64,000 bases of DNA, taken from assembly GCF_004793765.1 (NCBI RefSeq), contig NZ_SRYM01000001.1, forward strand, positions 124,001-188,000. The letters run 5' to 3'. The stretch comes from Parabacteroides distasonis (GTDB lineage: Bacteria > Bacteroidota > Bacteroidia > Bacteroidales > Tannerellaceae). This document shows positions 26,244 through 35,739 of the stretch, piece by piece. A program made the translations under genes and the position numbers. Numbering within the stretch: position 1 is the first letter of the stretch; the number at the start of each line of letters is the position of its first letter. The notes under the pieces are model-generated. The model was not told the DNA's origin. It ran no database searches and saw only the letters and a program-made list of their open reading frames with translations.

Positions 26244-26755
26244 TTATTCATCTCTCGTCATTTCATCGATAATATACCCGAATCGTTGTAATAGGCGTTC
26301 CGCTAAGCTAGGTTTATAGGGTGAGGCTATGGTGCTATCTATAGGGGAATCGATAGGTTCCGGGGTTTCCTTGGACTCTTCCGGTTCTTCCGGAATAGAA
26401 TTGACTCTTTCCTCAGTTTCAAAGCCTGTGGCGATAATTGTAAACTATACGTCCGTATCAAGCGAGTTATCATCATACAATCCCCATATCACTTCTATAT
26501 CAGGGTTTAATTCCTCCATAAAAGCGTCTAACTTCCGGCTCCCAATCCAGTTTTTCCTAGTTGGACTTTTACCGGAATGTCCGATTTCCAAAGTGCTTGA
26601 CTATCCGTATTACAAATAGCGAAAGACACGTCTTTGATACCTTGTTTATACATATTGTGTACGGCGTTTCCGCCACCTCCGCCCACACCGATTACCTTTA
26701 TGATGTTTTTGGTTTTATCTGTAGGCAGGATGAAGTCGATGATAGAGTTGTCCAT
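26244..26755 (-). pseudogene. ftsZ: Internally deleted ftsZ copy
   Basis: The first 75 codons match the FtsZ nucleotide-binding start (KVIGVGGGGGNAVHNMYKQG, then FAICNTDSQAL and QLGKTGLGAG). The frame stops at 26528. The sequence then continues in a shifted frame with FtsZ C-terminal text (FMEELNPDIEVIWGLYDD, then FTIIATGF), interrupted by one in-frame TAG between those two parts, and ends with a Glu/Pro-rich tail and a final IIDEMTRDE. About 200 central residues (T4-T7 region and most of the GTPase core) are missing. A full-length cell-division ftsZ must exist elsewhere. The copy sits in a row of small genes. Confidence 0.85.
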
Positions 26756-26765
26756 GTGTTTTTAT

Positions 26766-26939
26766 TTATTTGTATTCTTCTTTGCCTATATATTCGGAGT
26801 ATCGCTCAAATCTACTTTTCCAAGTATCTGTTTGCGGTGCTCCTCTAAAACTCGAATCGGTAAATAAGGCTACTTCTAGAAAATATAGCGTCATTAATAT
26901 AATAATTACGCAAATACAGGTACCGATTATTATATTCAT
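26766..26939 (-). CDS. Small single-pass membrane protein
   Basis: 57 residues. A strongly hydrophobic first half (MNIIIGTCICVIIILMTLYF) is followed by a polar tail (APQTDTWKSRFERYSEYIG). It ends 10 nt before the ftsZ remnant. Its ATG overlaps the TGA of a 12-codon frame (26936-26974, MSFFNKFFSQRT), which could be a leader or the stump of another gene. Function unknown. Coding is supported by spacing and composition only. Confidence 0.5.
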   Translation of the reverse strand: MNIIIGTCICVIIILMTLYFLEVALFTDSSFRGAPQTDTWKSRFERYSEYIGKEEYK

Positions 26940-27014
26940 GTTCGTTGTGAGAAAAATTTATTGAAGAAACTCATGATGTGTTGTTTGTTTTAATTATGTT
27001 TCTATTGGGTTCTG

Positions 27015-27152
27015 TTACCACCAAAATGACCAAATCAATAATCCCAAAGCGATGGATTCTAGCGGTCCCGGATGTGCGATGCACATCAATGGCCAGATGG
27101 GAGAACCTGTTAAAAAAGCGACGATGATGTAAATGATAAAAGGGTAAAGCAT
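27015..27152 (-). CDS. Small hydrophobic membrane protein
   Basis: 45 residues starting 20 nt after the TPR gene stop. Two hydrophobic stretches (MLYPFIIYIIVAFLTG and LESIALGLLIWSFWW) flank a Cys/His/Pro loop (PLMCIAHPGP). No family recognised. It may be translated with the TPR gene upstream. Confidence 0.5.
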   Translation of the reverse strand: MLYPFIIYIIVAFLTGSPIWPLMCIAHPGPLESIALGLLIWSFWW

Positions 27153-27172
27153 GATAAAATGAGATTAAGTTG

Positions 27173-28846
27173 TTATTTATTCGGTTTATAATTATTCACG
27201 ATGTAGTTATCTATAAGTTGTTCTTTATCTGATAAATCTTGTACTTCTTGTAAGTGCTTACGCTTATATTTATCAAGAAGTTCCTTGAAGGCAGGAAGCT
27301 TACGGATGTTGTTCAGGTCGTTGTCTCGCTCAATATGAGCGAAGCGCCTGAAACCTTTTTCGAGTGCCAGTCTTAGGTAGTCAATGGCTTGTTCCTTTTC
27401 TCCTATGACAGAATAAAGACAAGCGGCATCATAATAGTTGCCTTTATCTGTGCTTTTTTCTAGGACTTTATTCATCCATTCTTTAGCCTCGGTTATTTGT
27501 CCTAAATATAAGTAGGCGTATTGAGCGGAAGAATTATCGTTAGGTACCGTATCCAACTCGATTGTTTTCTTGAAATCAGCGACAGCTGCGTCTTTGTTAT
27601 TTTTCTTCCAATATAAGATACCCCTGTTCATGTATGCGTACGCATATGCAGGCTCTAAGACTATAGACATTGTATAATCTTCGATAGCTCCATCCATATC
27701 TTCTGTATTATCTTTGAACCATCCTCTGCGATAATAGCCGGAATAATGATCCGGTTCGTTTGATATATACCTGTCTAAATCAGCGATCGCTTCTTTAGTC
27801 ATACCGGCATTATATTCTATATTCGCTTTTTGCATGAGATAGTAGTTATAGGTAGAATCCAGTTGGATGGCTTGGTTTATATATGCCAAAGCCTGTTTAT
27901 AATCTCCGGCTTCATTTAAGCAATCGGCGATTCGTTCGCATATAACATCACTTATCTCTTTTGATAAACTTGTTTTGTAATATTTTATGGCAATAGGGTA
28001 TTGACCGGATCTTTCATGGATGATTCCTAGGCAATAAGGCCAATAATAATCATTCGGATGTTTGTTTATTTGTACTTTGAGTTTAGCGGTGACGATTGTC
28101 TGTGCGGAATCCGCTAAGTCTTGCAGCAAATAGAATGCCTTTTTATCCCTATCTATATCCAATGCCGTGATCACGTCATCCATCGCTTCGTTATATTTTT
28201 TCAAAAACATATAGCTTTCAGCCCGAAAAGAATATCCCTGCGCATAGTCTGGGGCTAATTTAATGACATAATTGAATTGGCTAATGGCCTCTTCGTATTT
28301 TTCCTGCTTTTTAGCGTTTCTTCCTAGTCCCATATATCCCATTGTTCTTCCCGGATCTAGTGCGATTATTCGCTGGTAATCTTTGTCTGAGAGATTATAT
28401 TTTTTCTCTGTAAAATAGAACTCAGCTCGTTTTTCATAACCGCCAGCTGCATTGGGTAATATTTCTATGGTAGAGGAATAGTCTGCCAGTGCTTTCTCTT
28501 TTTCTTCCAAAGCTAAAAAGACATCACCCCTGGTACTGAAAGCCAAGGCTCTGAATACAGAATCCTCTTTGGGGATATACCTGATTGATGAGTTCGCAGC
28601 TGTCAAAGCTTTTCCATACTCTTCTAAATAGTTCCTGATGACAGCGAGCCATACAAAGGCATATCCGTTATCTTTATGTTCCTGTAGTTCTTTGTTTAGA
28701 TACTCCAGTGCTTTTTCCAGATCATTATTTTGCAAAGCCTCGACTCCTTGTTTGTAATTGTATGATTCGGGACGCTGAATTTCTTGTGCATTTGTACTGC
28801 ATACAAGAAAGGATAAGAAGGTGAGAATTGATAGAAACTGTTTCAT
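27173..28846 (-). CDS. Secreted or periplasmic TPR protein
   Basis: 557 residues with an N-terminal signal peptide (MKQFLSILTFLSFLVCSTNA) and more than ten TPR units (for example YEEAISQFNYVIKLAPDY, MDGAIEDYTMSIVLEPAY, KKNNKDAAVADFKKTIELD). The C-terminus carries a Lys/Arg-rich linker (LDKYKRKHLQEV). Proteins of this kind are frequent in Bacteroidetes and act as scaffolds in the periplasm. The gene is 13 nt downstream of the 191-residue unknown gene. A direct link to the Zorya genes is not shown. Confidence 0.8.
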   Translation of the reverse strand: MKQFLSILTFLSFLVCSTNAQEIQRPESYNYKQGVEALQNNDLEKALEYLNKELQEHKDNGYAFVWLAVIRNYLEEYGKALTAANSSIRYIPKEDSVFRALAFSTRGDVFLALEEKEKALADYSSTIEILPNAAGGYEKRAEFYFTEKKYNLSDKDYQRIIALDPGRTMGYMGLGRNAKKQEKYEEAISQFNYVIKLAPDYAQGYSFRAESYMFLKKYNEAMDDVITALDIDRDKKAFYLLQDLADSAQTIVTAKLKVQINKHPNDYYWPYCLGIIHERSGQYPIAIKYYKTSLSKEISDVICERIADCLNEAGDYKQALAYINQAIQLDSTYNYYLMQKANIEYNAGMTKEAIADLDRYISNEPDHYSGYYRRGWFKDNTEDMDGAIEDYTMSIVLEPAYAYAYMNRGILYWKKNNKDAAVADFKKTIELDTVPNDNSSAQYAYLYLGQITEAKEWMNKVLEKSTDKGNYYDAACLYSVIGEKEQAIDYLRLALEKGFRRFAHIERDNDLNNIRKLPAFKELLDKYKRKHLQEVQDLSDKEQLIDNYIVNNYKPNK

Positions 28847-28859
28847 TTATAAATTGTAT

Positions 28860-29435
28860 TTATTTTCTGGAAAATCGAGTTATATCAAACCAACCTGTAA
28901 CCTCATAACTGATTCTTTTGGATTGGGAAAGTTCTTGGGGTCTTTTAAGCCCCCCTGGATCATTTATATATCCATTGTTTCCCTCAAAATCGTTCTTGAG
29001 GAGCTTGAAATCTTCCTCGGTATATGCGGAAACAGTCATGGTAACCCAGTCATAGCTTTTCCCATTTTTCTTGTATAAAGCCTGTTTCCCCATTTTAAAC
29101 CTAAAACCCTCAAGTTTATATCCCTTCGGGCGAAATATAATACCTTCCTCATAAGAGCGATATTCTAAAAATTTGTATTCCAAAGCAACACCATCGCCTT
29201 CATTATCCACTTCTAAGACGACCGCATCTTCTTGAGTATATCCCCATCCGCCACTGATAGGCCAAGTATGTTTGGGGAAGTCTTCAGAAAGAATCTGCCG
29301 TGCGGATTCTCTTGTCTGAAGTTGCTTGATTCCGTTACAGTTTGGATACTCTTGACAATTCCCAAAGGTTTTCTGGGGATTATACGCATTCTCTTCTTTC
29401 TTCTTATTCCAGCTAAATAGATTTTTTAATATCAT
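28860..29435 (-). CDS. Hypothetical protein, 191 residues
   Basis: I do not recognise the family. There is no signal peptide; the start is basic (LFSWNKKKEENA) with a Cys pair (GNCQEYPNCNG). The middle is rich in aromatic beta-strand-like sequence (WGYTQEDAVVLEVDNEGDG, EYKFLEYRSYEEGIIF), ending SYEVTGWFDITRFSRK. It could be an effector immunity protein or part of the accessory island. It precedes the TPR gene by 13 nt. Confidence 0.6.
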   Translation of the reverse strand: MILKNLFSWNKKKEENAYNPQKTFGNCQEYPNCNGIKQLQTRESARQILSEDFPKHTWPISGGWGYTQEDAVVLEVDNEGDGVALEYKFLEYRSYEEGIIFRPKGYKLEGFRFKMGKQALYKKNGKSYDWVTMTVSAYTEEDFKLLKNDFEGNNGYINDPGGLKRPQELSQSKRISYEVTGWFDITRFSRK

Positions 29436-29591
29436 ACTGTATTGTATTTTATTTTACTATTAATAGAAATTCGGCTTAAAAGGTAAACACACAGATCTAT
29501 TAAAATCAGAAAAGAGATCCTTTGGTAGCATATTCTAAGACTTTATTACGTGTTCTTCTTTTAGCGTGTGTTCATGATGTTGGGATTTAGG

Positions 29592-30419
29592 CTATTCACA
29601 AAAATCATACTTTTCAGTTATTCTTTTATGTTTGAATTGTTGTTCATTCTCATCTAAAATATAGTGATCATTGATCATAATCCCAAAATCAGAACAAGAG
29701 TTAGGGGAAAGAGAGGGAACTATAATCTCTTTTTTCTCATAATCAATGTTTGTCCCGTATCCCAAACACCAACTATTCGTTTGTGTCTTAAATGCGTCAA
29801 ATGGAGCAAATTCTACTTTATACACTCCGTTATTATTATATCCATATACATCAAAATATTGACAAGGTGTACTAAAATCAGACCGATTTACAAGCAGTGC
29901 TGGAGCATCATTAAAATTCACATCCAAAAAAGCAAATGGCTCACATTGTAATTTATTTATATTATATGACTTTTCTGGATGAATCACACATTCATAATTC
30001 AAATTAATAATTGTATCATTATGTGGTTTATAATTGGAATCATAAAAAGACTTGAAACTCTCATAAGAAAGCAATGGAAAATCCATCATTCGAGATTTAA
30101 TAGAATCTCCAGAAGAATGTTTGAAAATAAATATAGTCTTCGCATCAATTGTTGAATTTTTCTCATTCAGATAACCAATCATCATCGCCTTAATTTTGAA
30201 ATGATAAAGACTATCAGCGTATGTCGCAAAAACACGATATTGACATTTTACAAACCAACTACTATTAAACTCTTCAAATCCTTTAGGAACTTCTGATGTA
30301 ACAATACCATTATCTTTACCATCATTTTTATCCCTACCAATTGATTTATAAAACATTATAACAAGAACAAAAAACACCATAAAACTCACTAATAAAATAA
30401 ACGAATTTTTTGTATTCAT
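29592..30419 (-). CDS. Hypothetical membrane-anchored protein beside zorD
   Basis: 275 residues. One N-terminal membrane helix (residues 7-25, SFILLVSFMVFFVLVIMFY), then a polar, Asn- and aromatic-rich domain. No motif identified. It starts 13 nt after the zorD stop and in the same direction, so it is likely transcribed with the Zorya operon. It might be an accessory gene or just a neighbour. Strongly AT-rich like zorABCD. Confidence 0.6.
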   Translation of the reverse strand: MNTKNSFILLVSFMVFFVLVIMFYKSIGRDKNDGKDNGIVTSEVPKGFEEFNSSWFVKCQYRVFATYADSLYHFKIKAMMIGYLNEKNSTIDAKTIFIFKHSSGDSIKSRMMDFPLLSYESFKSFYDSNYKPHNDTIINLNYECVIHPEKSYNINKLQCEPFAFLDVNFNDAPALLVNRSDFSTPCQYFDVYGYNNNGVYKVEFAPFDAFKTQTNSWCLGYGTNIDYEKKEIIVPSLSPNSCSDFGIMINDHYILDENEQQFKHKRITEKYDFCE

Positions 30420-30432
30420 AATACACCTTATT

Positions 30433-33192
30433 TTATTTCACATTCCCAAATAACGTATTCCCAATTTCTGCTTGTTTCACTTCGATCTGTTCAGTGGGAA
30501 ATATGGTCGAATTCGCTAATGCTGTTTTATTATTTAGCAACTCGTCCAGTGTTTTATCAAATGATTTAAAACTACGACTCACTGCCATTGGATAATAAAT
30601 ATAGACATCCTTAGTTTGACCGATACGATAGACACGGTCTGTTGCCTGACTTTCTTTTGCGGGATTCCAATGCCTACTATAATGTATGACATGATTGGCT
30701 GCTGTTACATTCAGTCCCATGCCAGCCGCAATAGGTGACATTATAATTATATTGAAACCTTCCTTTTTTTGGAATTCATCTATTGCTTTCTGACGTGAAA
30801 CTTTATTACTTGATTTACTGTTCGATACATTCGCAGGCATATCCCCATTAATAATTTTAGCTTCTATCCCATAACGTTCAAAAGATATTCTTTGCAACAT
30901 TCTTTGTGTTTCTTTTCTTTCCGCAAAAAGGATAACCTTTTCATTCTTATCTCTTATTGTATCCAAAAACGGAATGGTAGCACGAAGACGTGCTGAAACA
31001 TTTATCAGTTCCGGTACATCATGTTGGCCTATCGTATGCTCGTAAAGATACGGATGTTCAGATATTTCCCGGATACGCAAAATAGTCTCCAGCATATTAC
31101 CATCTTCTTCATTATTAAATTCATCCACAACAGATTCATAAATTTCTTCCTGCTTTGCCGGCATTTCTATTTCTTGTTTCAATTCATATTTAACAGGTAA
31201 GTCTTTCGCCACATCCTTTTTCATACGTCGCATCAAATAAACACCCAAGCGTTTATGAATCTCATTGCCCAATTCTTCAATATCCGTATCTTCGTTCTTT
31301 AATGGAGTTTGATATTTTGCTGCAAATTCTTTGGCATTACCCAACAAACCAGGAACACAAAAGTCCATGATACACCACAAATCGACTAATGTATTCTCGA
31401 CAGGTGTACCGGTCATGGCTATTCTAAAATTACTTTTTAATGCCTTCACGGCATTTGTCACCAATGTACCCGGTGTTTTCACCTTTTGTGCTTCATCCAA
31501 AACAACAATATCAAATTCAACGGCACAAAAATTGAGTTGTGCGTTACGCAATGTTTCATAATTGGTCAGAATAATATCCATATTCTGCATTTTCTCTATC
31601 TCCTTTTCATCAAATTGGCGAGGGACCTCTTTTGTAGAAAGACGCTTGACTTTTAAATGCGGAGAGGTAAAAAAACGCTTGTATTCATTCTCCCAATTTT
31701 CTAACAACGAAGGAGGAACGACTATCAAATAGGGTTTGTGTTGCTGATGTTCGTGCGAATGCCAATCAATGAAATATAAAATTTGTAACGTCTTACCCAA
31801 CCCCATATCATCGGCCAACAAACAACCACCGGCATTATTCATATACAGATGTTGCAACCATGCAACACCTTCCTCTTGATGTGTCTTCAGCGTTATATTC
31901 TTTTGAAGATTGGGATTCGGATATAAGGTATATTTATCTTCATGTCTTAACCGAATATTATCCCATATATATATTTCATTCTCAATATTCTCCTCAATAA
32001 GAAGAACTGGAGGTGTTTCTTTAACAACCGGTGAATCACCATTCGGAGAAGTCTGATTTTCCAATTGCTTTTCTGCCTTTTTAGCGAGCAATTCAGCGTC
32101 TTCCAATGCTATTAGGTTATTTCTAAAATTGACTATCTCTTTTTTGTGTTCTTTGGTTTTATTTATTGCGACATATAATTCTTCTAAATCTTCTCTCGTT
32201 TTGATTGCCAAATAATTGGTTCCACCAGTAGAGGTCGTAATTTTTGCTACAACAATCCATTCTGTTTTATACGGACAGATAAAAGGATAAAACTTCGGTT
32301 TATAGACTCCGATATCAATCACTCTGTCACTATACAAATTAGACAAGTCGAATACATTTGGATCAAAATAGGCTGTTGGATGCTCTATAAGATCTTTCAC
32401 AAACTCTTTTGATTTATATTTACTTCCCGATTTCTTTAGCGTTTCAAGATCTTCTTTTTGTTGATGATTTAAGACCACTCGTACACGTTCTCCATTATCT
32501 TTCGATAGAGGATAAACACTGAGCACTTTTCGCATTCTTCCGAAGGTACTTGTAAACTTCTCTTTTTCTTCAATATCTATCGAAGGTTCAACTTTGATAC
32601 CTTCATCATCCACATCAATATGGATTGCTATCTTTTCTGGGACAAATACATTCTCATTGAGCAGATAACTGTCCAATTCACAACCGGATTCAATCGCTAA
32701 CGATTTTATTTCTGAAAAGCACCGCAGGTTATAGTCAAATGTTTTTTCATTGCTGTTTGCTTGATTATAACGACTGACTAACTCAGCAAGTCTATATTGT
32801 GTTTTTGGCAAAAGGTATTTTTGATTAGACGTAATCAATATATTCTTTAATCGATTATGCTCAATTAGCTCTCCTTTAGGTGTCAAATATTCCAATTGAT
32901 AGTTGAAATCAGAAAGATTAAGCGTTCCTTCCCCTCTTAACCGCATTGCCTTGTTGTAATACTTCGGAATGCCCAACAAATCCCTGTCTGTTTGTTCTAA
33001 CCGATAAATATTATCGAATGGAACAACGCAAGTTTGTTCCTGAATAGTCGCAAAACCATTATCTTTTAATGTCGATAATGGGAAATAATAGATACAGTCA
33101 TCCGTATTTATCCATTCAGCAAAATCTATATAATATTCGCCTTGACTGGCTGTAAAATTAAAACCGTCACTGTTTATGTCTAATCTTAGCAT
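30433..33192 (-). CDS. zorD: Zorya defence protein ZorD (SNF2-type helicase)
   Basis: 919 residues. The first half is Zorya-specific; the second is a full SNF2/Rad54-like ATPase: motif I DDMGLGKT with Lys467, motif II DEAQ (Asp566), motif III TGTPVENTLVDLW, motif V SPIAAGMGLNVTAANHVI and motif VI ATDRVYRIGQTKDV. In type I Zorya, ZorD is recruited with ZorC after phage infection and degrades the invading DNA with help of the ZorAB motor. It is shorter than the E. coli protein (about 1000 or more residues, from memory). It follows zorC after 1 nt. Confidence 0.9.
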   Translation of the reverse strand: MLRLDINSDGFNFTASQGEYYIDFAEWINTDDCIYYFPLSTLKDNGFATIQEQTCVVPFDNIYRLEQTDRDLLGIPKYYNKAMRLRGEGTLNLSDFNYQLEYLTPKGELIEHNRLKNILITSNQKYLLPKTQYRLAELVSRYNQANSNEKTFDYNLRCFSEIKSLAIESGCELDSYLLNENVFVPEKIAIHIDVDDEGIKVEPSIDIEEKEKFTSTFGRMRKVLSVYPLSKDNGERVRVVLNHQQKEDLETLKKSGSKYKSKEFVKDLIEHPTAYFDPNVFDLSNLYSDRVIDIGVYKPKFYPFICPYKTEWIVVAKITTSTGGTNYLAIKTREDLEELYVAINKTKEHKKEIVNFRNNLIALEDAELLAKKAEKQLENQTSPNGDSPVVKETPPVLLIEENIENEIYIWDNIRLRHEDKYTLYPNPNLQKNITLKTHQEEGVAWLQHLYMNNAGGCLLADDMGLGKTLQILYFIDWHSHEHQQHKPYLIVVPPSLLENWENEYKRFFTSPHLKVKRLSTKEVPRQFDEKEIEKMQNMDIILTNYETLRNAQLNFCAVEFDIVVLDEAQKVKTPGTLVTNAVKALKSNFRIAMTGTPVENTLVDLWCIMDFCVPGLLGNAKEFAAKYQTPLKNEDTDIEELGNEIHKRLGVYLMRRMKKDVAKDLPVKYELKQEIEMPAKQEEIYESVVDEFNNEEDGNMLETILRIREISEHPYLYEHTIGQHDVPELINVSARLRATIPFLDTIRDKNEKVILFAERKETQRMLQRISFERYGIEAKIINGDMPANVSNSKSSNKVSRQKAIDEFQKKEGFNIIIMSPIAAGMGLNVTAANHVIHYSRHWNPAKESQATDRVYRIGQTKDVYIYYPMAVSRSFKSFDKTLDELLNNKTALANSTIFPTEQIEVKQAEIGNTLFGNVK

Positions 33193-33193
33193 A

Positions 33194-35038
33194 TCAATAA
33201 ATTTTAATTTTTATCTCTTTTTTGTCTTCTATTTCTTCTTTGAAAATTAGCTGATTATCGTCTTTTTTAATATATCCTACTTTGTATGTTTTTTTTGAAT
33301 CAATATGTATGATTCCTTGGAAATCAGTAGAACTTGATTTTGTTAACGTAATATATCCTATGGGATGTTCACTGGATTCAAATGATTTAATAAAAATATA
33401 TTCATCTCTTTCCTTAACGAAAATATAGAACCCTTTTTTGCTTGTAACAACTCGGCATTTTTCTTCTCCAAATATCCATTGACTTTGAAACCTTGTTTTA
33501 ATTGATTTTTCAATTATTAAATCGGTTGTCTCCTCCTCTGGATTTCTTATTTCTACCTCTTCAATAGGAATAGGTTTTTCTACAAAGACTTCATTGTCTT
33601 TTTGAGAAGTAAATTCTACGAATACGAAGTTGTCATTTCTCAGCTTATCGTTCATCCATCCTTCCAAACGAATTTCCCATTCGCCACGGTGATTCAGATG
33701 TCCTTCATCTTCAAATTCGTAATTATTAAACTGACCCCAATTGTTTCGTTGAAAATTAATAAGATTAATAAGTTTATTCATTTCCGGGCGTTTTAAATCT
33801 TCTAATGAGTCTATTGATCTTGAACTTTTTATCTTTCTGACTATCGGATGATGTGCATCATACACATACAATCTGCCCACATCGGAAAACTCTATTAGTA
33901 CTTTTCCTCTGATACATAAGGCCAATGCCGCATTTTGTGAATTTCGAGATTTTGTTTTCATAAAAAAGCGGCCCAACATATTCCCTATACGGTTGTCTGC
34001 TTTCAATTTGGATTCAATCAATGCCGATCCAAACACCTTAAAATCATTTACCCAATTTACATATTTTAACCAGAAGTTTTTCCGAGTTTTATCTTGTACA
34101 CAGACCTCAAAAAATGTTTCAATGATTTTTTTAGTAAACCATAAATTAACCAGCTCCTTTGCCTCACGTAACTCTTCCACCTCCTTTTCTGTAGCACCGA
34201 TAAAAGGCATCCAGGTTTGTGAAACAGTAATATCACCTAAAAATCGATTGGCAAGTTTACAGATACGTGTTTGGTAAAATTCATCTCCCAGTTCATCTGC
34301 AATCCTGACGAGATTGGAAAATATTAATTTTTTAGTTCTGTCTAATTCATGTTTTTCAAGAATCTTTTCTATGAGTGTCAAGTCATACTCTTTTTCTTTC
34401 AAATAGTACAAGATTACATCTGAATAGAAAGAAAGGGTGAATGAAGATGATTTATAGCCAATGATTTGGGGTGCATCAAATAAATTCATCTCTTTTATTG
34501 TTACCAACTTAGACATTCTTAAAGGTCCTTCTTCTTCAAAATAATTAGCATGGTCTTTTAGCAAGAGATACCTTTTATTATGGTCCTGGTATTCAGATAG
34601 TTTTTTACGAATCAATTCACAAACTTTGATCCGATATTCTTTATATAAAGTGTTCCAAGAATTTAAAGCATAATAGACCAGTCCCCTAAAATAAAGACTT
34701 TTCCAATTGTTTCTTAATAAGTCAATCGCATAATCGTAAGAGATAGTATCTCCCTGCAATTTGACCATATAAAAGGAAACGATTCTCAACTCTCTCATTG
34801 AGAAACCCACTTTTTCCTCTTGCCGTGCATACCAACGGACTTTGTTCAATATTTTATCAATGTCTAAAGGAGAAGGTACATTATCCGCTATTTGAATAGA
34901 ATTTTCTATTTCTCCCAATTTACGGATATTGGCTTCAATCTTTTTTTCTAATTGGTAATTAACAGATAGATTGGCCAGCTTTGGATAATCACAAAGCGAA
35001 TTAAAGTCTATATTTAGGATGTTATATATGCCATTCAT
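33194..35038 (-). CDS. zorC: Zorya defence protein ZorC (EH_Signature family)
   Basis: 614 residues, helical in the first two thirds. The EH_Signature region is recognisable: VLIEFSDVGRLYVYDAHHP supplies the conserved Glu and His, followed by HRGEWEIRLEGWM. A beta-rich C-terminus follows (KRVTSKKGFYIF-like strands). ZorC is a DNA-binding partner of ZorD in type I systems. The gene overlaps zorB by 4 nt. The identity rests on gene order as much as on sequence, since ZorC proteins diverge strongly. Confidence 0.82.
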   Translation of the reverse strand: MNGIYNILNIDFNSLCDYPKLANLSVNYQLEKKIEANIRKLGEIENSIQIADNVPSPLDIDKILNKVRWYARQEEKVGFSMRELRIVSFYMVKLQGDTISYDYAIDLLRNNWKSLYFRGLVYYALNSWNTLYKEYRIKVCELIRKKLSEYQDHNKRYLLLKDHANYFEEEGPLRMSKLVTIKEMNLFDAPQIIGYKSSSFTLSFYSDVILYYLKEKEYDLTLIEKILEKHELDRTKKLIFSNLVRIADELGDEFYQTRICKLANRFLGDITVSQTWMPFIGATEKEVEELREAKELVNLWFTKKIIETFFEVCVQDKTRKNFWLKYVNWVNDFKVFGSALIESKLKADNRIGNMLGRFFMKTKSRNSQNAALALCIRGKVLIEFSDVGRLYVYDAHHPIVRKIKSSRSIDSLEDLKRPEMNKLINLINFQRNNWGQFNNYEFEDEGHLNHRGEWEIRLEGWMNDKLRNDNFVFVEFTSQKDNEVFVEKPIPIEEVEIRNPEEETTDLIIEKSIKTRFQSQWIFGEEKCRVVTSKKGFYIFVKERDEYIFIKSFESSEHPIGYITLTKSSSTDFQGIIHIDSKKTYKVGYIKKDDNQLIFKEEIEDKKEIKIKIY

Positions 35039-35739
35039 TTCTTGGGTATTGAATCTAAATTACTTTTCATGATTTTTTCCAATTGCCTTTCGGCATCCGT
35101 CCTGACACAAAATTCCACTCTTCTTGATAGACTATCATTCACTGCGCGATTTTCATTTAATATCAATCGACTGGAAGATAATCCATTTGCCGTAATTAGT
35201 TTTTTTGCCCATTCTTTTATCTCTTCTTCCTCTATTAAGTTGAAACAAAACTGCAATACAGCTCGAGTTCTGTTTTGTGACAATTCCATGTTATAGAAAT
35301 ATTCTCCTTTACTATCGGTATGTCCCTCTATTCTTATTTCCGTAATATGATCTTTAAATTTCGGCTCTCTAAGAACTTTGATATATCGAAGGAAAAAGTT
35401 ATTTAATATCTTCTTAAATTCCGGTTTAAGAACAGACTTGTCGTAATCAAACAATGTAGAAGGTTCTTTAAAACGAATAACCAAAGAAGAGTCTATTTCT
35501 GCTTTCCAAGCAACTAAGTCGTTTTCAAACTCTTTCTGTAAATCAATATACAAACTATCTCTTACATTATTATATTCATTAACAATGCCTGTGCGTTTTT
35601 CTTCCGTTTCGACAACCCTTAATAAAGTACTCATCAGCAACAATACAAAGATAAAAAGTAAACCGGCCATTAAATCCCCTGTAGAAAGCGAAAATGCGTT
35701 TTCTTCCCGTTCTTCGTATGGTATATTTGTTTTCTTCAT
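35035..35739 (-). CDS. zorB: Zorya defence protein ZorB (MotB/OmpA-like motor subunit)
   Basis: 234 residues. One membrane helix (residues 22-42) opens with Asp22 in the motif STGDLMAGLLFIFVLLL, where MotB-like proteins carry the ion-binding Asp. The C-terminal OmpA-like peptidoglycan-binding domain is clear: IRIEGHTDSKGEYFYNMELS and QNRTRAVLQF. ZorB forms the dimer inside the ZorA pentamer and anchors the motor to the cell wall. It overlaps zorA by 4 nt and zorC by 4 nt. Confidence 0.93.
   Translation of the reverse strand: MKKTNIPYEEREENAFSLSTGDLMAGLLFIFVLLLMSTLLRVVETEEKRTGIVNEYNNVRDSLYIDLQKEFENDLVAWKAEIDSSLVIRFKEPSTLFDYDKSVLKPEFKKILNNFFLRYIKVLREPKFKDHITEIRIEGHTDSKGEYFYNMELSQNRTRAVLQFCFNLIEEEEIKEWAKKLITANGLSSSRLILNENRAVNDSLSRRVEFCVRTDAERQLEKIMKSNLDSIPKK

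Noticed and set aside
26069-26251. 60-residue minus-strand frame after the ftsZ remnant
   Set aside because: It begins inside the ftsZ tail in another frame, has no ribosome site or domain, and looks like read-through of non-coding sequence; I could not support it, though a repeated element is possible.
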